Assembly (NCBI GenBank): GCA_030280995.1
Contig: JASXTE010000010.1
Location: 21,841,823-21,905,822 of the forward strand
Direction of reading: 5' to 3'
Length of the DNA stretch: 64,000 nucleotides
From: Hemileia vastatrix
Lineage: Eukaryota > Basidiomycota > Pucciniomycetes > Pucciniales > Zaghouaniaceae
Notes under the pieces: model-generated
Told to the model about the DNA's origin: nothing
The model's input: only the letters and a program-made list of their open reading frames with translations
Databases searched by the model: none
Part shown: piece by piece, positions 12,601-23,500 of the stretch
Layout of the letters: each line of letters begins with the position of its first letter
Numbering within the stretch: the first letter of the stretch is position 1
Position numbers and translations under genes: made by a program

Positions 12601-13264
12601 TTATAATAACTCGACTCATTCTTCGACACGACAATCTCCCTTCGAAACCATTTATGGACAACATCCTCGATTCAACTCAATTCACGTAGGAACTAATCAT
12701 CCTGCGGAACATTATCTTCGAACTATATCACGACTCCAAGAAGAACTTAAAACAAATTTGGAATCAGCGATTCGAAGATACAAGGAACAGGCCGACAAAC
12801 ATCGACAATCTGCTCCTTCCTTTAAACCAGGCGACAAAGTATGGCTCGATGCACGAAACATCCGAACAACAAGACCATCAAAGAAACTGGCTGAAAAGCG
12901 CTTGGGACCGTTCGAAATCGACTCTGAAGTCTCTAAAACTGCATTTCGACTCAAGTTACCTCCTAAATGGCAGGCGATTCACCCTGTTTTCCATGTATCT
13001 CTCCTGGAACTGGCTCGAGAAATATACCCGGGCAAGAACCAACCCCCTCCGGAACCGGTCGAAGTAGAAGATCATCTAGAGTGGGAAGTAAGTCGTATCC
13101 TTGATTCAAGAATACGCAAGGGGAAACTTCAATACCTCGTGGAATGGGAAGGATTCCTCAATGACTCAGACAAAACATCCTGGGAACCAGCCATCAATGT
13201 TTCTAACGCTCCTGAACTCCTAAAATCTTTTCATGCGAAATATCCTTTAAAACCAAAACCTTAA
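9614..13264 (+). pseudogene. pol: Pol polyprotein of element A (one internal stop)
   Basis: Domains in order: aspartic protease (CLIDSGASISFVS), reverse transcriptase (DLRGAYNLIRI, MPFGLCNAPSTFQ, VVYLDDILIFS), RNase H (ETDASDYAISGVISQ), integrase H2C2 finger, core with D (MDFISQLP), D (ISDRGSLFVS) and E (DGQTERVNQ), a GPF module, and a C-terminal chromodomain (LEWEVSRILDSR, YLVEWEGF, SWEPAINV). The chromodomain places it in the chromoviruses and suggests integration guided by histone marks. TGA at 11822-11824 lies between RNase H and integrase; the frame continues unchanged after it. The finger reads CYEFNRNK, so the second Cys is Phe. Translation is probably by -1 frameshift from gag. Confidence 0.9.
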
Positions 13265-14213
13265 AATTTCTTTACTTAAATTTTTTTTTTCTTTTTCTTT
13301 CTTTCTTTAAAATCTAAAACACCTCTTAAATTTCTTAGCCTTGTTTTCTTTTTTCTCTCTTCTTTTTTCTTTCTTCTCCTTCTATAAATTTCCTCCAAAA
13401 CCAACTAAAAATAAAATCAAAATTAAAATTAAATAAAATAAAATAAAATAAAATCAAAATTAAAATTAAATAAAATAAAATTAAATTAAATTAAATAAAA
13501 TCAAATAAAATAGAATAAACATAAATAATAAAATAAAATAAAAAACTCATAAATCTCTCTAAATATTTTCTTTCTTTTCTTCTTCAATTCTTTAAATACA
13601 TTCTTTTCTTAAATTTAAAATTCTCTTCAAAAATTTCTCTTTCAAAAAATTTATTCTCTCTTTTAAAGACTTTCTTTCCTTCGAATCATCAAATCCTGTA
13701 TGGCACGACCATTTCCTCGAACTTAACTTCAACCCCTGAATCTCCCTATAATAATTCTTCAAAACAAATAAATCTTCTTTTCAAACTCTCTTAAATTCTA
13801 CACTTTGTTTTTTTTTCTTTTCTTTCTCCTCTTTTTCAAACTAAAATTTCTTAAAAAAAAAAAAAAAAAAAATTTAAAATCCTCAATTTAACAAACTCAT
13901 CTCAATCACAAAACCGTTTCTTTTTCTCTCTCTTTTCTTACATAAATATTTTCCTTTTAAAAACACTAAAACTTCCTTCAATTAAAACAACCTTTTTTCT
14001 TTCTTTAAAATTCTTCTTTCAAATTCTAAAATTTTTTATTTAAAACTTCTTTTTTCTTTTTTTTTCTCTTCTTTTTCTCTCTCTCAAATCTTGTAAAATT
14101 AACAACATTCACCTACAATAAAAAAAAATAATACTAATAATAAAATAAAATAAAAATAAAATAAAACTAAAATACATTTTTTTTCTTCTAATTCTTTCCA
14201 TCTCCTTTTCATT
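13265..14213. other. Pyrimidine/AT-rich gap between convergent genes of element A
   Basis: About 950 bases with no gene. The plus strand is rich in T and C, with AAATAAAAT-type short tandem repeats near 13410-13550 and 14120-14170. It separates the 3' end of pol from the 3' end of the antisense gene. B has a comparable T-rich gap (19130-19400). It may hold the terminators of both transcripts; none could be pinned down. Confidence 0.6.
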
Positions 14214-14964
14214 TCAAATTTTTTCTTTTAATTTTTCTCGAACCAATCTTTTCATTTTCTCCAAAACTACCCTTATCTCCTTCCTGCATTTATCAAATAC
14301 CTCCTCCTCTCCTACCGGAACCACCTCTCCAATCTCCAAGAGCTCCTCCGCCACGTCGAAGGAAGCAGCGTCAATAATAGCGTCGACCTCCCCACATAGT
14401 TCTTCCGTGAACCTTACTCGTCGACCTTGACGAGGTTTCTTGTACCACACCTGGTCCAGGGTGTCTTCGGGCTCTTCAACTACTTCCGTGGCTGGAGGGT
14501 TTGCCTCAGTTGGTATAACCGGCGCAGGCTCCGCAATCGGCTCTTCCAGGTTATTCGATGTCTGAAACAAGACTCATCAGTAACTTCATCCTTGAAATAA
14601 AACAATTAAAACTTACCTCGAAGATGGGATCAGGCTCCAGAAATCACCTGGGTGCCACTTCAACTTCTACCTCTCTTTCTTCCTCATCGTCCTCGATGAC
14701 CACCCGACGTTTCTTGGGTTCCCGCCCTGGAACAGGGACTTCATCTTCATCCTCCTCCACCAATTCATCGACCTCTTCCTCGACACCTCGCTTCGAACTT
14801 GTGGCCTGGGTTACCCAGGTTGAGATCTCGTTGTTCATCTCCTTATCATTTTCCCCCACCAATTGTTCATCTTCGATCGAGACATCCCAAATGTCTTCGA
14901 CCACCTCTTTGGTCTTCGGAACTACCCAAAATTTTGTTTTTGTAAATCGTTTTTCAATTTCCGC
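14214..14964 (-). pseudogene. Antisense zinc-cluster gene of element A, distal exons
   Basis: Minus strand. Continues from 27427-27227, cut by the B insertion at 14964/27223. Exon 14964-14617, intron 14616-14562 (GTAAGT...CAG, 55 bp), exon 14561-14214. Phase is kept across the intron and across the B insertion once one TSD copy is removed. The protein part is acidic with a basic KKRR patch near 14720, then a Pro/Glu-rich stretch, and ends in a basic helix (KEIRVVLEKMKRLVREKLKEKI). An in-frame TGA at 14646-14644 lies just before the intron. The whole gene would encode about 298 residues. A nuclear role is inferred only from the zinc cluster and basic patches. Confidence 0.65.
14961..14964. repeat. 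Target site duplication of element B (left)
   Basis: CCGC precedes the B LTR and recurs at 27223-27226. Removing one copy restores the reading frame of the interrupted antisense gene of A, which supports a 4-bp duplication. Confidence 0.75.
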
Positions 14965-16078
14965 TATGGTAAGGTAAACTCTTACAGTCGCCTTGCTGTA
15001 AGCAGAATCCGGAGGAGATATGTGGATTTAGCTGAAAACCCCGTCCTTCCAATAAAAATAACAAAATGGGAGTTCTAAATCACTAAGCTAACCAATCTAC
15101 TTGAATCTGATTGATAAAATAATGAAACTCTAAAATAATTAACGCTTATTGAGATTTAAAGAAAGTGGCTGTTGATAAAGAAATACTGATAACAACAATT
15201 AAGGTGTACCAGTGAAAGATCTGAAAAGATTGACTTTTATGTTTTTATAATAATTTGAATTTTTATGAGACAGCAATAATCAAGTCCCAGAGATGAAGAC
15301 CTTTCTAAAGATACCCTGTATGAAGTGTTATTTTAATTGTTGAGTAGTATTTCTAAAATGTTATATATAAAATATAAAGTTATAAGGGTATTACAAATTT
15401 ATTTAATTTGTTGAGTAATAAAAAATGAGACTGTGGTGGTTAATGATTAAGCTGTATGATGTGTCCCCCCCTCTCAATTTCGAGTTTGAGAAGCGCTTAA
15501 GTATTCCTAGTCACGTGCCTAAGTTTTCCCCTCCAGAGCTCTTCCAGAGTCAATCCGGAGCCCGTACGGAGTCCGTACGGAGCCGGAACGGAGTCCGTCC
15601 GGACTTCCGGACTCAATTTAGAACCTTAAAACCATAATAAAAAATCTAGAAAAATTACACATAATAGAGCTACTTCCCCTTTACCTACCAAACCAATTTT
15701 TCGTAGTCTGCGCAGCTCTAATTACCCCGTGAAAATTCATCAAAGTTAAGTAATTTTGAAAACGTAAATATTTCTATAAAACTTTAAAATTCATTTAAAA
15801 ATATAAGAAAAATAGTAAAAATTCTGGGAAAATTTCCCAAGGTTCTTGAGTGACTCGACTTAATACTTATAAATTTTTCAGACCGTAAAAAATAAGTTTT
15901 CTCCGTAAAATAAATTGTTTTCGTGTAGGCATTTGCTCGTGACCAATTTCTTCATATTTAAAACTCCAATAAATTAAATAAAACCCTTTTATATAAAAAA
16001 AATAATAACGCCAATCTTGCACGCCGTAATAACTCCATTTACATATTTAGGTGCCGTACTAAACTTTAGGCTACCACA
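14965..16078 (-). repeat. 3' LTR of element B
   Basis: On plus it reads TATGGTAAGG...GGCTACCACA. On the element strand it begins TGTGGTAGCC and ends CCTTACCATA. It matches 26099-27222 almost throughout. The purine tract GGAGGGAGGA borders its inner edge on the minus strand. It probably supplies the promoter for the antisense ZnA/ZnB genes that start 124 nt inside; that is inference from position. Confidence 0.92.
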
Positions 16079-16090
16079 TCCTCCCTCCAA
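16079..16090 (-). other. Polypurine tract of element B
   Basis: The minus strand reads TTGGAGGGAGGA directly before the 3' LTR start TGTGG. C (32419-32430) and C3 carry the same tract, so it is the likely plus-strand primer. Confidence 0.8.
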
Positions 16091-16201
16091 TCGAGAATGT
16101 CCCCATTCTTAAAACTTTGCATAAGTGGTTGAACACAATATTCATCTTTAACCTTCAACCACCATCTTCTTTAATCAACTATAAAATTCATCTTCATCAA
16201 T

Positions 16202-16893
16202 ATGTCTTCCAAAGAACTTGTCGCTCCATGTGAACTCTGCGCTCGATACCAGGTACCTTGTTTAATGTCCAATCCTAATCTTCCTGGCAGAACAGCTTGC
16301 GACTTATGCCGTGTGAAAAAAGTCAAATGCAACCGGCCAATAGTTCCTTCTAAAACAAACGTATATTTAGGACCAGCAGCTCTCCCTGATCCCTCAACTT
16401 CTAAAAAGCGATCCAAAATTCCTGTCTTCTTAAAACGAATAAGATCAAAAACAGCTTCAAAAGTTCAATCTTCATCAGCGGATCCCGGCCTAATTTTGCC
16501 TTCACAAGATCCTAATCCTATAACGCCAGTACCCCCAACTAACTTTGCTGAGACTATGTTTCCTGGCTCTAAATGTAAGACCCTATTTATCTTACTAAAA
16601 AAACTTTTAATCAAAATTGACTAAACCTATGACTTAATAACATATTTGAACTTCTAGCTGTCGAAATAACCAACACTGATGATGTTGGTAGAGTGAAGAC
16701 GGACTATATCAATCATTACCCAAATTTTCATCGCTATCTTTTTCTTGACTTTACTAATGAGTTGAAACGAAAAATGCTGGCCTATTTTCAAGAAACTCCA
16801 GCTAATAACCATGAAGACCTCATGAAAAGAAGAATTTTAATGCAAAGCTTTGATAATGATGTTGAAAAATTTCAAAGAAATTATCTTTTCTAA
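16202..16893 (+). CDS. ZnA: antisense zinc-cluster protein of element B
   Basis: Spliced CDS 16202-16574 plus 16658-16893. The intron 16575-16657 (GTAAGA...TTCTAG) keeps phase and joins a frame of about 202 residues. Six cysteines, C10, C13, C20, C33, C36 and C43, give C-X2-C-X6-C-X12-C-X2-C-X6-C. The basic half (CDLCRVKKVKC) comes second, the reverse of the usual Gal4-type order. A Lys/Ser/Pro linker follows. Exon 2 encodes a helical region (LAYFQETPANNHEDLMKRRILMQSF) that matches the C-family ZnA (LNYFQSTPARDPQDIENRRHLIHQF). It starts 124 nt inside the 3' LTR and runs opposite to gag-pol. DNA or RNA binding is suggested by the domain, not shown. Confidence 0.8.
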
Positions 16894-17487
16894 CAGTATA
16901 ACTTGATAAAATTTTGTTTTTGCTTGGTCTTCTTAAACTTTCAACATAAATGATGTTTTCTTTCTTCTCTGGCTTAATATAACATAAAATAAAATAATAT
17001 AAATCTTGTGATGATTCCACTACTGAGAGCAAGGTTTGAATCCCTTCAGACTCCCATATACCAGTCTTCCTTCTTGTCACAGCATTGAGAGAGTGGATCT
17101 TCCTATGAGCCGAATACTCCTGATTCCAACCTCATAGGGCCCCCCACTGAGCCGAATTCTATGATTCCAATCTCGCCATAAGGTCCTCCAAGCTTCACAC
17201 CAAAAAAAAAAATGGCCTAACTATGAGGCACTAAAAAAAAATCATTCCCTAAAATCCAACTACCATCCTAACTTCTGATTCCTTCATCACAATTTTCAAA
17301 CTTTGCTATACAGCAAACCCATAAAATACTTTTGCCAGGTTTCCAATAATAATTTCAACTTTAGACCATGTTAAAGCGCCACAAATTTCACCTAATTAAC
17401 CATTATGCTTTCCTTAGCATCATTACCACCTAAAATTTTAACCTCCTAAAGCTTATCAGCACCCAATTCCAGAAATAATTGAATAAC
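16894..17487 (+). other. Spacer after ZnA with an inverted repeat
   Basis: No gene is visible. 17102-17109 (CCTATGAG) and 17131-17138 (CTCATAGG) form an 8-bp perfect inverted repeat with a 21-nt loop. A degenerate second copy of the unit (GAGCCGAATTCT...GATTCCAATCTC) follows at about 17150-17185. Confidence 0.5.
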
Positions 17488-17954
17488 CAGTTTAAAGTCT
17501 TAGTGGACAGTGATAAATTAAAAGATTGAATTGAGTTATCCAAACAAGATTGACATTCCAGTTTAAAGTCTTGGTGGACCAAACATATAATCGATTGCCA
17601 GTTTATGGTCTTGGTGGACCAAAGATCGTTTAAGTGCATAAATATCTTGATATATTCCTAAGTAAGGCCTAGGCTTGACCAAAGATTGAATAAATTTGAT
17701 AATCCAGTTTAATGTCATAGTGGACCAAACATTTGATCGACAAGTAATCCAGTATAAGGCCATAGTGGTCCAATGAATGTTGAATTATCCTGCAGATATT
17801 AATTTTCCAGTTTAAAGTCATAGTGGACTAAACAATGAATGAACTACCAGTTTAAAGTCATGGTGGACCAAACATTTAATCGATAAGAAATCCAGTTTAA
17901 GGTCATGGTGGACCCAGCACATGATAATAGTCCAGTTTAAGGTCTTGGTGGACC
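17488..17954 (+). repeat. Type-1 CAGTTTA hairpin array of element B
   Basis: Nine clear copies of a 22-nt motif start at 17488, 17559, 17599, 17705, 17750, 17808, 17848, 17893 and 17933, with a degenerate one near 17660. Each has CAGTTTA (CAGTATA at 17750), a stem arm, a 6-nt loop such as TTGGTG or ATAGTG, and the second arm. Most arms are GTC/GAC, extended as AGTC/GACT (17808) or GGTC/GACC (17599, 17893, 17933); the 17750 copy pairs only imperfectly. Spacing is irregular, 40-70 bp. The array lies between ZnA and ZnB, so it would be in the antisense transcript or in its introns/UTRs. One further type-1 copy lies at 19851. Confidence 0.85.
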
Positions 17955-18048
17955 TAACATCTTCTCTATCCTTGAACCCAGATTTTGCCACCAACTTTCT
18001 TCATCCTAGTTTCAAGTTTTCTTCTTCAAAAAAATATCTCCTAACAAG

Positions 18049-19062
18049 ATGAAACCTTCTGACTTCATTGCTTCAGCTGAACAATCTTGCAAATACTGTG
18101 CCTTCACCCATAGGGAATGTATCTTCTCTTTTAACTGGCAAAAGCACACTTATAACAGGGCCTGTTTATCCTGCTATGAGAAGAAAAGAAAATGTTCTGG
18201 CTTGAACTGTGGTTCTTTCCCCATCACTGCTACTAGCTTTGCCGCCTTCTGCAAACCTCTTCCTTCTTCTTCACCTTCTACTCCACCCCCTATTCCATCA
18301 ACCTCTAAAGATCCCATACCTTTTTCTCCATCAGCCTATTTAAATCTTTCTCCATCACCTAATCCTCTGGGTCCTTCTCTCCAATCTAGACTTGCTGCTA
18401 GTCCCCCAAGAACTCTTGCTGCTCCCAGGGCCATGCTTCAACCTTCTAATAACTCTTCTCCTTCTTCCAACATCTTGAAGCACAAAAGGTCCTATAATAG
18501 CCAGCAGTCTTCATCTTCTCTTGTATCATCCAAAAGGCCCAGAACATCTACTTCAAACACCAAATCCAACACCAGTCCTCCTCATCTATCAAAAATAAAA
18601 AATCCTTTCCTAAACATAAAAAATCCCACTCCATTACCAAGTAAGCCATTTATCTATGATCATGATAGTGTTGACACAGGTTAGTTGTCTCTTTTTATTT
18701 TCTTAATCTTCAGGTTTTAATTTGCTGATATTTTAATTTGATAAGCGTCCACCGGTTCTCCAATTTCATATTCTGCTTATGAACTACCAGAACCTAATCC
18801 AAGCTTTCCTAGAGTTCCAGTTCACCTAGTGTCTGAAAAGCTTTTTGCCAATTTTAATAACCTTATCGCTTATTTCCAACGATACCCGCCCTCTGATAGA
18901 TCAGAATCTTGGATGAGAGAGCAACTGTTAAGAGACCTTTTCAAAATAGCCAACTGGCTTCAACACTATCGTGACCGTGAAATAAGATTCGAATCCCAGG
19001 AAATCGATCAAGGTCCTTCTAAATTTTCTAATTTCGATTCTTCAAAAGATAACAACCCTTGA
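18049..19062 (+). CDS. ZnB: second antisense zinc-cluster protein of element B
   Basis: Spliced CDS 18049-18679 plus 18746-19062, intron 18680-18745 (GTTAGT...AAG). This acceptor keeps phase and skips an in-frame TAA, giving about 315 residues. Cysteines C14, C17, C24, C39, C42 and C49 give C-X2-C-X6-C-X14-C-X2-C-X6-C, with the basic half CYEKKRKC second. The middle is rich in Ser, Pro and Lys with KHKR and KRPR patches. Exon 2 encodes a helical region (LIAYFQRYPPSDRSESWMREQLL) that resembles ZnA exon 2. The shared exon plan suggests that ZnA and ZnB are old paralogues. The spacing to ZnA (1.15 kb, filled with hairpins) leaves open one long transcript or two. Confidence 0.75.
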
Positions 19063-19347
19063 TGGTGCTCTTCCTGGTATGTAGCTTTCTTGAATAATGT
19101 TTGAAAAATAAAATATAAACATCTAAACTACCTAAAACTAAAATACCTTTTATTATTATTATTTTTTTTATTTTTTTATTTTTTTATTTTTTTTTTTTAT
19201 TTTTTTATTTTTTTTTTATTATTTTTTTTATTATTTTTTATTTTATTTTTTTTTTTATTTTATTTATTTTTTAGTTTATTTTTTTTTTATTTTTTTGTTT
19301 TTTTTTTAATTTTTTTATTTTATTTTTTATTTTAATTTTAATTTTTT

Positions 19348-19391
<44 letters not shown>

Positions 19392-19530
19392 AAATAAAAG
19401 ATTTTAGAAAAGATAGTTTTGAAATAAAAGTTAAAATTTAATTTTTAAAGAAAGATAAATGAGTGTGAAAAGAAAGATAAATAAAGTAATAAAAAAAAAA
19501 TTTTAAAATAAAATTTTAAAAGATGCCCCC
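19063..19530. other. T-rich gap of element B
   Basis: No gene. 19150-19385 is almost pure T with scattered A, followed by A-rich sequence to 19500. It separates the end of ZnB from the shared hairpin module and the 3' end of pol. Confidence 0.6.
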
Positions 19531-19980
19531 CGGCCATTTGATGAGCCGTACCCTCGACATCATACCCACATCCAAGTGCAACTTGATGTGGTTACACAAT
19601 TTTGAGAAATTGAAAAGAAAAGAAAATAAATGAAAGTTTTTTGAAGATAATTTTTATAATGATGATCACTGGGTGGGCTCCCTCCAATTTATAAAAATGA
19701 TTAGAGACCACCAGTGAGCATCACTTTTACAATAATTCATAATATATATTAAAGAAAAGAAATAACAATCTAACATAAAAAAATCAAAAACAAAATAAAA
19801 TAAAAAAAATCTTGAATCCGGCGTTGTGAGCGGTGTCTCTTGATTCGTTCCAGTTTATAGTCTTAGTGGACTTCCTAAAATTAAAAGACAAAGCCAGGAT
19901 TCAACTAGAAACAGGGAAAATTTTGGAAACGAACATTATGGGGTAATTGTGTTTAGAGCAGCCAGCCCATCAATTACCCC
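19531..19980. other. Conserved hairpin module of element B
   Basis: Four inverted repeats, all with counterparts in element C. (a) 19531-19548: CGGC, loop CATTTGATGA, GCCG. (b) 19566-19591: CCACAT, bulged C, CAAGT, GCA, ACTTG, ATGTGG. (c) 19664-19720: TCACTGG, bulged G, TGG and CTC, pairing with GAG, CCA, CCAGTGA. (d) 19940-19980: GGGGTAATTG, 21-nt loop, CAATTACCCC. The C copies at 35429-36352 differ in base but keep pairing. A type-1 CAGTTTA hairpin (19851-19872) lies between (c) and (d). It is untranslated and lies between the convergent pol and Zn genes. Confidence 0.75.
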
Positions 19981-20196
19981 CACACTTGCCAATATTAAAT
20001 TAAGAAGGTTCCCCTGTGAACACTTCTTCCAATAAATTTTAAAAAATTTTCCAACACTATCTTCACCCATATTTTAAGAATTTTAAATTTTGAAAATTTT
20101 CAATGAAGGTTTTCTCGTATTTCGTTATGTTTTGTCACAGTTTCGTTGCCCATATGCAGTGTAACGATAGTAAATTATTTGATAAAAAAAAGAAGA

Positions 20197-20505
20197 TAGT
20201 TTATCCTCGTTGCGGAGGTATCCATAAAATTTCATCAATATCATAGTTTATCCTCATTGCGGAGGAATCCATAAAATTTCGTAGATATCATAGTTTATCC
20301 TCATTGCGGAGGAATCCATAAAATTTCGTAGATATCATAGTTTATCCTCATTGCGGAGGTATAAAATTTGATAAATGTCATTAAAATTGTAGTTTATCCT
20401 CATTTCGGAGTTATCCATATAATTTCATAAATGTCATAGTTTATCCTCATTGTGGAGGAATCCATAAAATTTCGTAGATATCATAGTTTATCCTCATTGC
20501 GGAGG
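20197..20505 (-). repeat. Type-2 hairpin tandem array at pol 3' end of element B
   Basis: Seven copies start at 20197, 20244, 20291, 20338, 20390, 20437 and 20484, mostly 47 bp apart. The plus strand reads TAGTTTA, TCCTC, loop ATTGCG, ATTTCG or ATTGTG, then GAGGA or GAGGT. Arms pair for 4-5 bp in most copies. The copy at 20484-20505 is inside the pol C-terminus and encodes the last residues FLRNEDKL. The unit spacer (ATCCATAAAATTTCGTAGAT) is also repeated, so this is a tandem duplication of hairpin plus spacer. Confidence 0.85.
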
Positions 20506-23500
20506 AAGACTTCGGCACTCCTGGTGCCTCTAGGATAGAACCGTTTCACTTGATTGGCCGCTACCCTCTTCTTCAATACTACTCCATCCAACTCTTCTAG
20601 CACATATGAACCGCCGGAAACTTGCTCCTTGATTTTATACGGTCCATTCCACCTATCTGCAAACATTTTTCCCCACTGACTTTCCAAACTCCTATTATAC
20701 ACCAGGACCATATCACCTGGGTTCAAAGGTTTCCTTAATTGATGTGCCAACCGCTCATCCCAATATCTGACTGATTGATTTCGGATCTTCATCATCCGCG
20801 AATATGCCTTTTCTAAATATTCTTCTTTCTTTTCTAGCTGCATCATTCTTGCACACAATAATTCTTCAGTAGTTTTGACCGTGTCCCAGTCAACTCCAAG
20901 ATATGATTCAGCTTCTAAATCAACCGGTAAAACTGCTTTCTGTCCAAAAACAAGTTCATAAGGTGAAAATCCGGTCGTCCTTTTGGCAGTGATTCGATCA
21001 GCAAATAAAACTAAAGGTAAATAGTGCCTCCACTTTTCGGCACTTGTCCCACACATTTTAACTAAAGCATCCTTGATAACTTGATGCCCTCTTTCAACCA
21101 TGCCTTCAGCTTCAGGATAATATGGGGTTGCTACCCTAACCTTTGATCCAACTTTCAATACGGCCTCTTTAAACTCTGTCCCAAATTCAGGACCTCCATC
21201 TACCGTTACCAACTTCATCACCCCATACCTATATACCCAATTATTCAAAAAAAATTCTGCCACATTTTTGGCAGTTAAATTAATAAGAGGCGCTGCCTCT
21301 ACCCAACCAGATAAATCATCTCTGGCCACAATTAAATATTTATACAGTCCCTCTTTTATATGAACGGCATCTAAACTAACTCTCCCAAAGAGCTTATATT
21401 CACCAGTCGCGCGTCCAGGTTCTTTTGGCCTTAAATAACTTTGTCTTTGACGTTCTTCGCATGACTGAACCCACTGTTTAACAGCCATCTTCATGCCAGG
21501 CCACCAAAATCGATCAGAAATTCTTCTAAATGTTTCTCCAACGCCTCTATGCCCGAGATCTTCATGCAGTGATTTCAAAACTAATTCTTGCCCCTTCTGT
21601 TGAGTTATAACTACTTGAGGATTTGGATACCTCCTCCTCATTAAACGTCGACCAGATAGGTAAAACGTAGATGACTTCCTCTTGATAGCCACCCATTCAT
21701 CGTCTTCACAATCTTCTGGCCTCTCTAAAGTCAACAAATATTTGACTAACAAAAAATAAAAACCAGTCTGACCCCAGACTTCATCTTGAAAATCGATTAA
21801 TATAACATCAATAGGGACTTCTCTATCACCAATATCACCTGCACATGAATGAGACAATAATTGTTGACCCCTAAATAAATTTTTAATCGAGCTATGTCGA
21901 CGTTTTTCTTCTGAACCTTTGGATCCTTCAAAAACCGTATTTGAAAATACCTCTTTCTCTTTATCCACCTTTTTATTTAAATTCTCTAATTCTCCAACAT
22001 ATACACCATTCCTTAATTTACTACTATCCCACACTACTAATCCATTTTCCTCTACATACACCACATCTTCTTCTACCTCCTCTCTGCCGAATTTATCTAC
22101 ACCTTTATTAACATAAAAACTATTTTCCAGTTTATCCTCTTGGTGGAGGTCATCATCATCATAATCTAAACACAATAGTCCTGCCAGTTTAACCTCATGG
22201 GGGAGGTATGGAAAGTCTTCAGCTCCTTTAGTGCTGGCTTTGATAATAGGTATATCTTCATCGAACTCTTCTGAGTCTGAATCTTCTTCAGTGGGTGGTC
22301 TCCTTGATAAACCATCTGGCATAGTAAAAGTTTTGCCAGGCTTATGAACTAAATCAAACGAAAAATGTTGAATAAAAGCTACCCATCTCGTCATGGGTGC
22401 GTTTGGTAAACTTGGGGAATTAATCATCTGGATTAACGATTTCGCATCCACTTGCAACTCAAAATGTTGCCCCCACAAAATATGCTGAAGTTTCTTCAGT
22501 ATTTTCGCCACACCACATAATTCCAATTTTGGTTGAGAATATCTTGATTCGACCTCAGTAAATACTACAGATTCATACCTAACTGGCCTGATGTAACCAG
22601 CTTTATCCATCTGAGACAAAACCGCCCCAGCTGCAACCTGACTTGAATCCACTGCTAAATAAATTCTGCCAGCATTTTTTCCATAATCTAACTTGTGCAG
22701 GACTAAATCCTTCCCTACAACCTCCTTCAACTTCACAAACGCCTTCTCACACTCTTCATCCCACTCCCAGTCTGCATCCTTTCTCGTTAACCGTCTCAAT
22801 GGAGCTGCCAATGAAGAAAAGTCCTTGATAAACATTCTAACATATACGCAAACGCCTAAAAACCCTCTGACTTCGGTCGTATTCTTGGGTCTTGGCCAGG
22901 ACTGAATTTTGTTAACTTTCTTCTTGGACATAATCCTACCCTCTCTACATACCACATGGCCTAATATTTCTAAGGCTGGCACACAACAGGAAAATTTTGA
23001 GCCTGAAATAGTTAAACCAGCCCCTTCAATTGGAAACAAGATTCTTTCTAAAGTAATTGCAAACTCCCAAATGAATTTGCGTATCCCGGGATTCTCTTCC
23101 AACACCTGGTTATCATAGTCGGTTGTTGGTCCCTTAATTCCTCCATCATCTATAAAGATTCCAGCATATTGTGGAATTTCATCTTGAAGGATCCAAGCCA
23201 TCTGAGCTTGATAAACTGCAACCGAATTTGTTGCTCCTTGAGGTAATCTTGTTAACTGTAAGCGTCCAAGTGGCGTATCGAATGTAGTGAGAGGCCTTGA
23301 GTGCGGATGTAACTCTCTCTCATCATATCCACCCATAATATCTCCCAAACCATAGCACACTCTCCCTGCAAACGCTTCAACAAACTCCTCAGCACTAGGT
23401 GGTATCCCAGCATCCTTTATTGTAACCCTATTTAATTCCCTAAGATCATGAACAACTCTAAGCTTGCCATTCGGTTTCTTGATACAAAATACAGGACTAG

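Noticed and set aside
20197..20505. Regularly spaced 47-bp repeats resembling a CRISPR array
   Set aside because: The spacers are themselves repeated and the array lies at the pol end of a eukaryotic retrotransposon.
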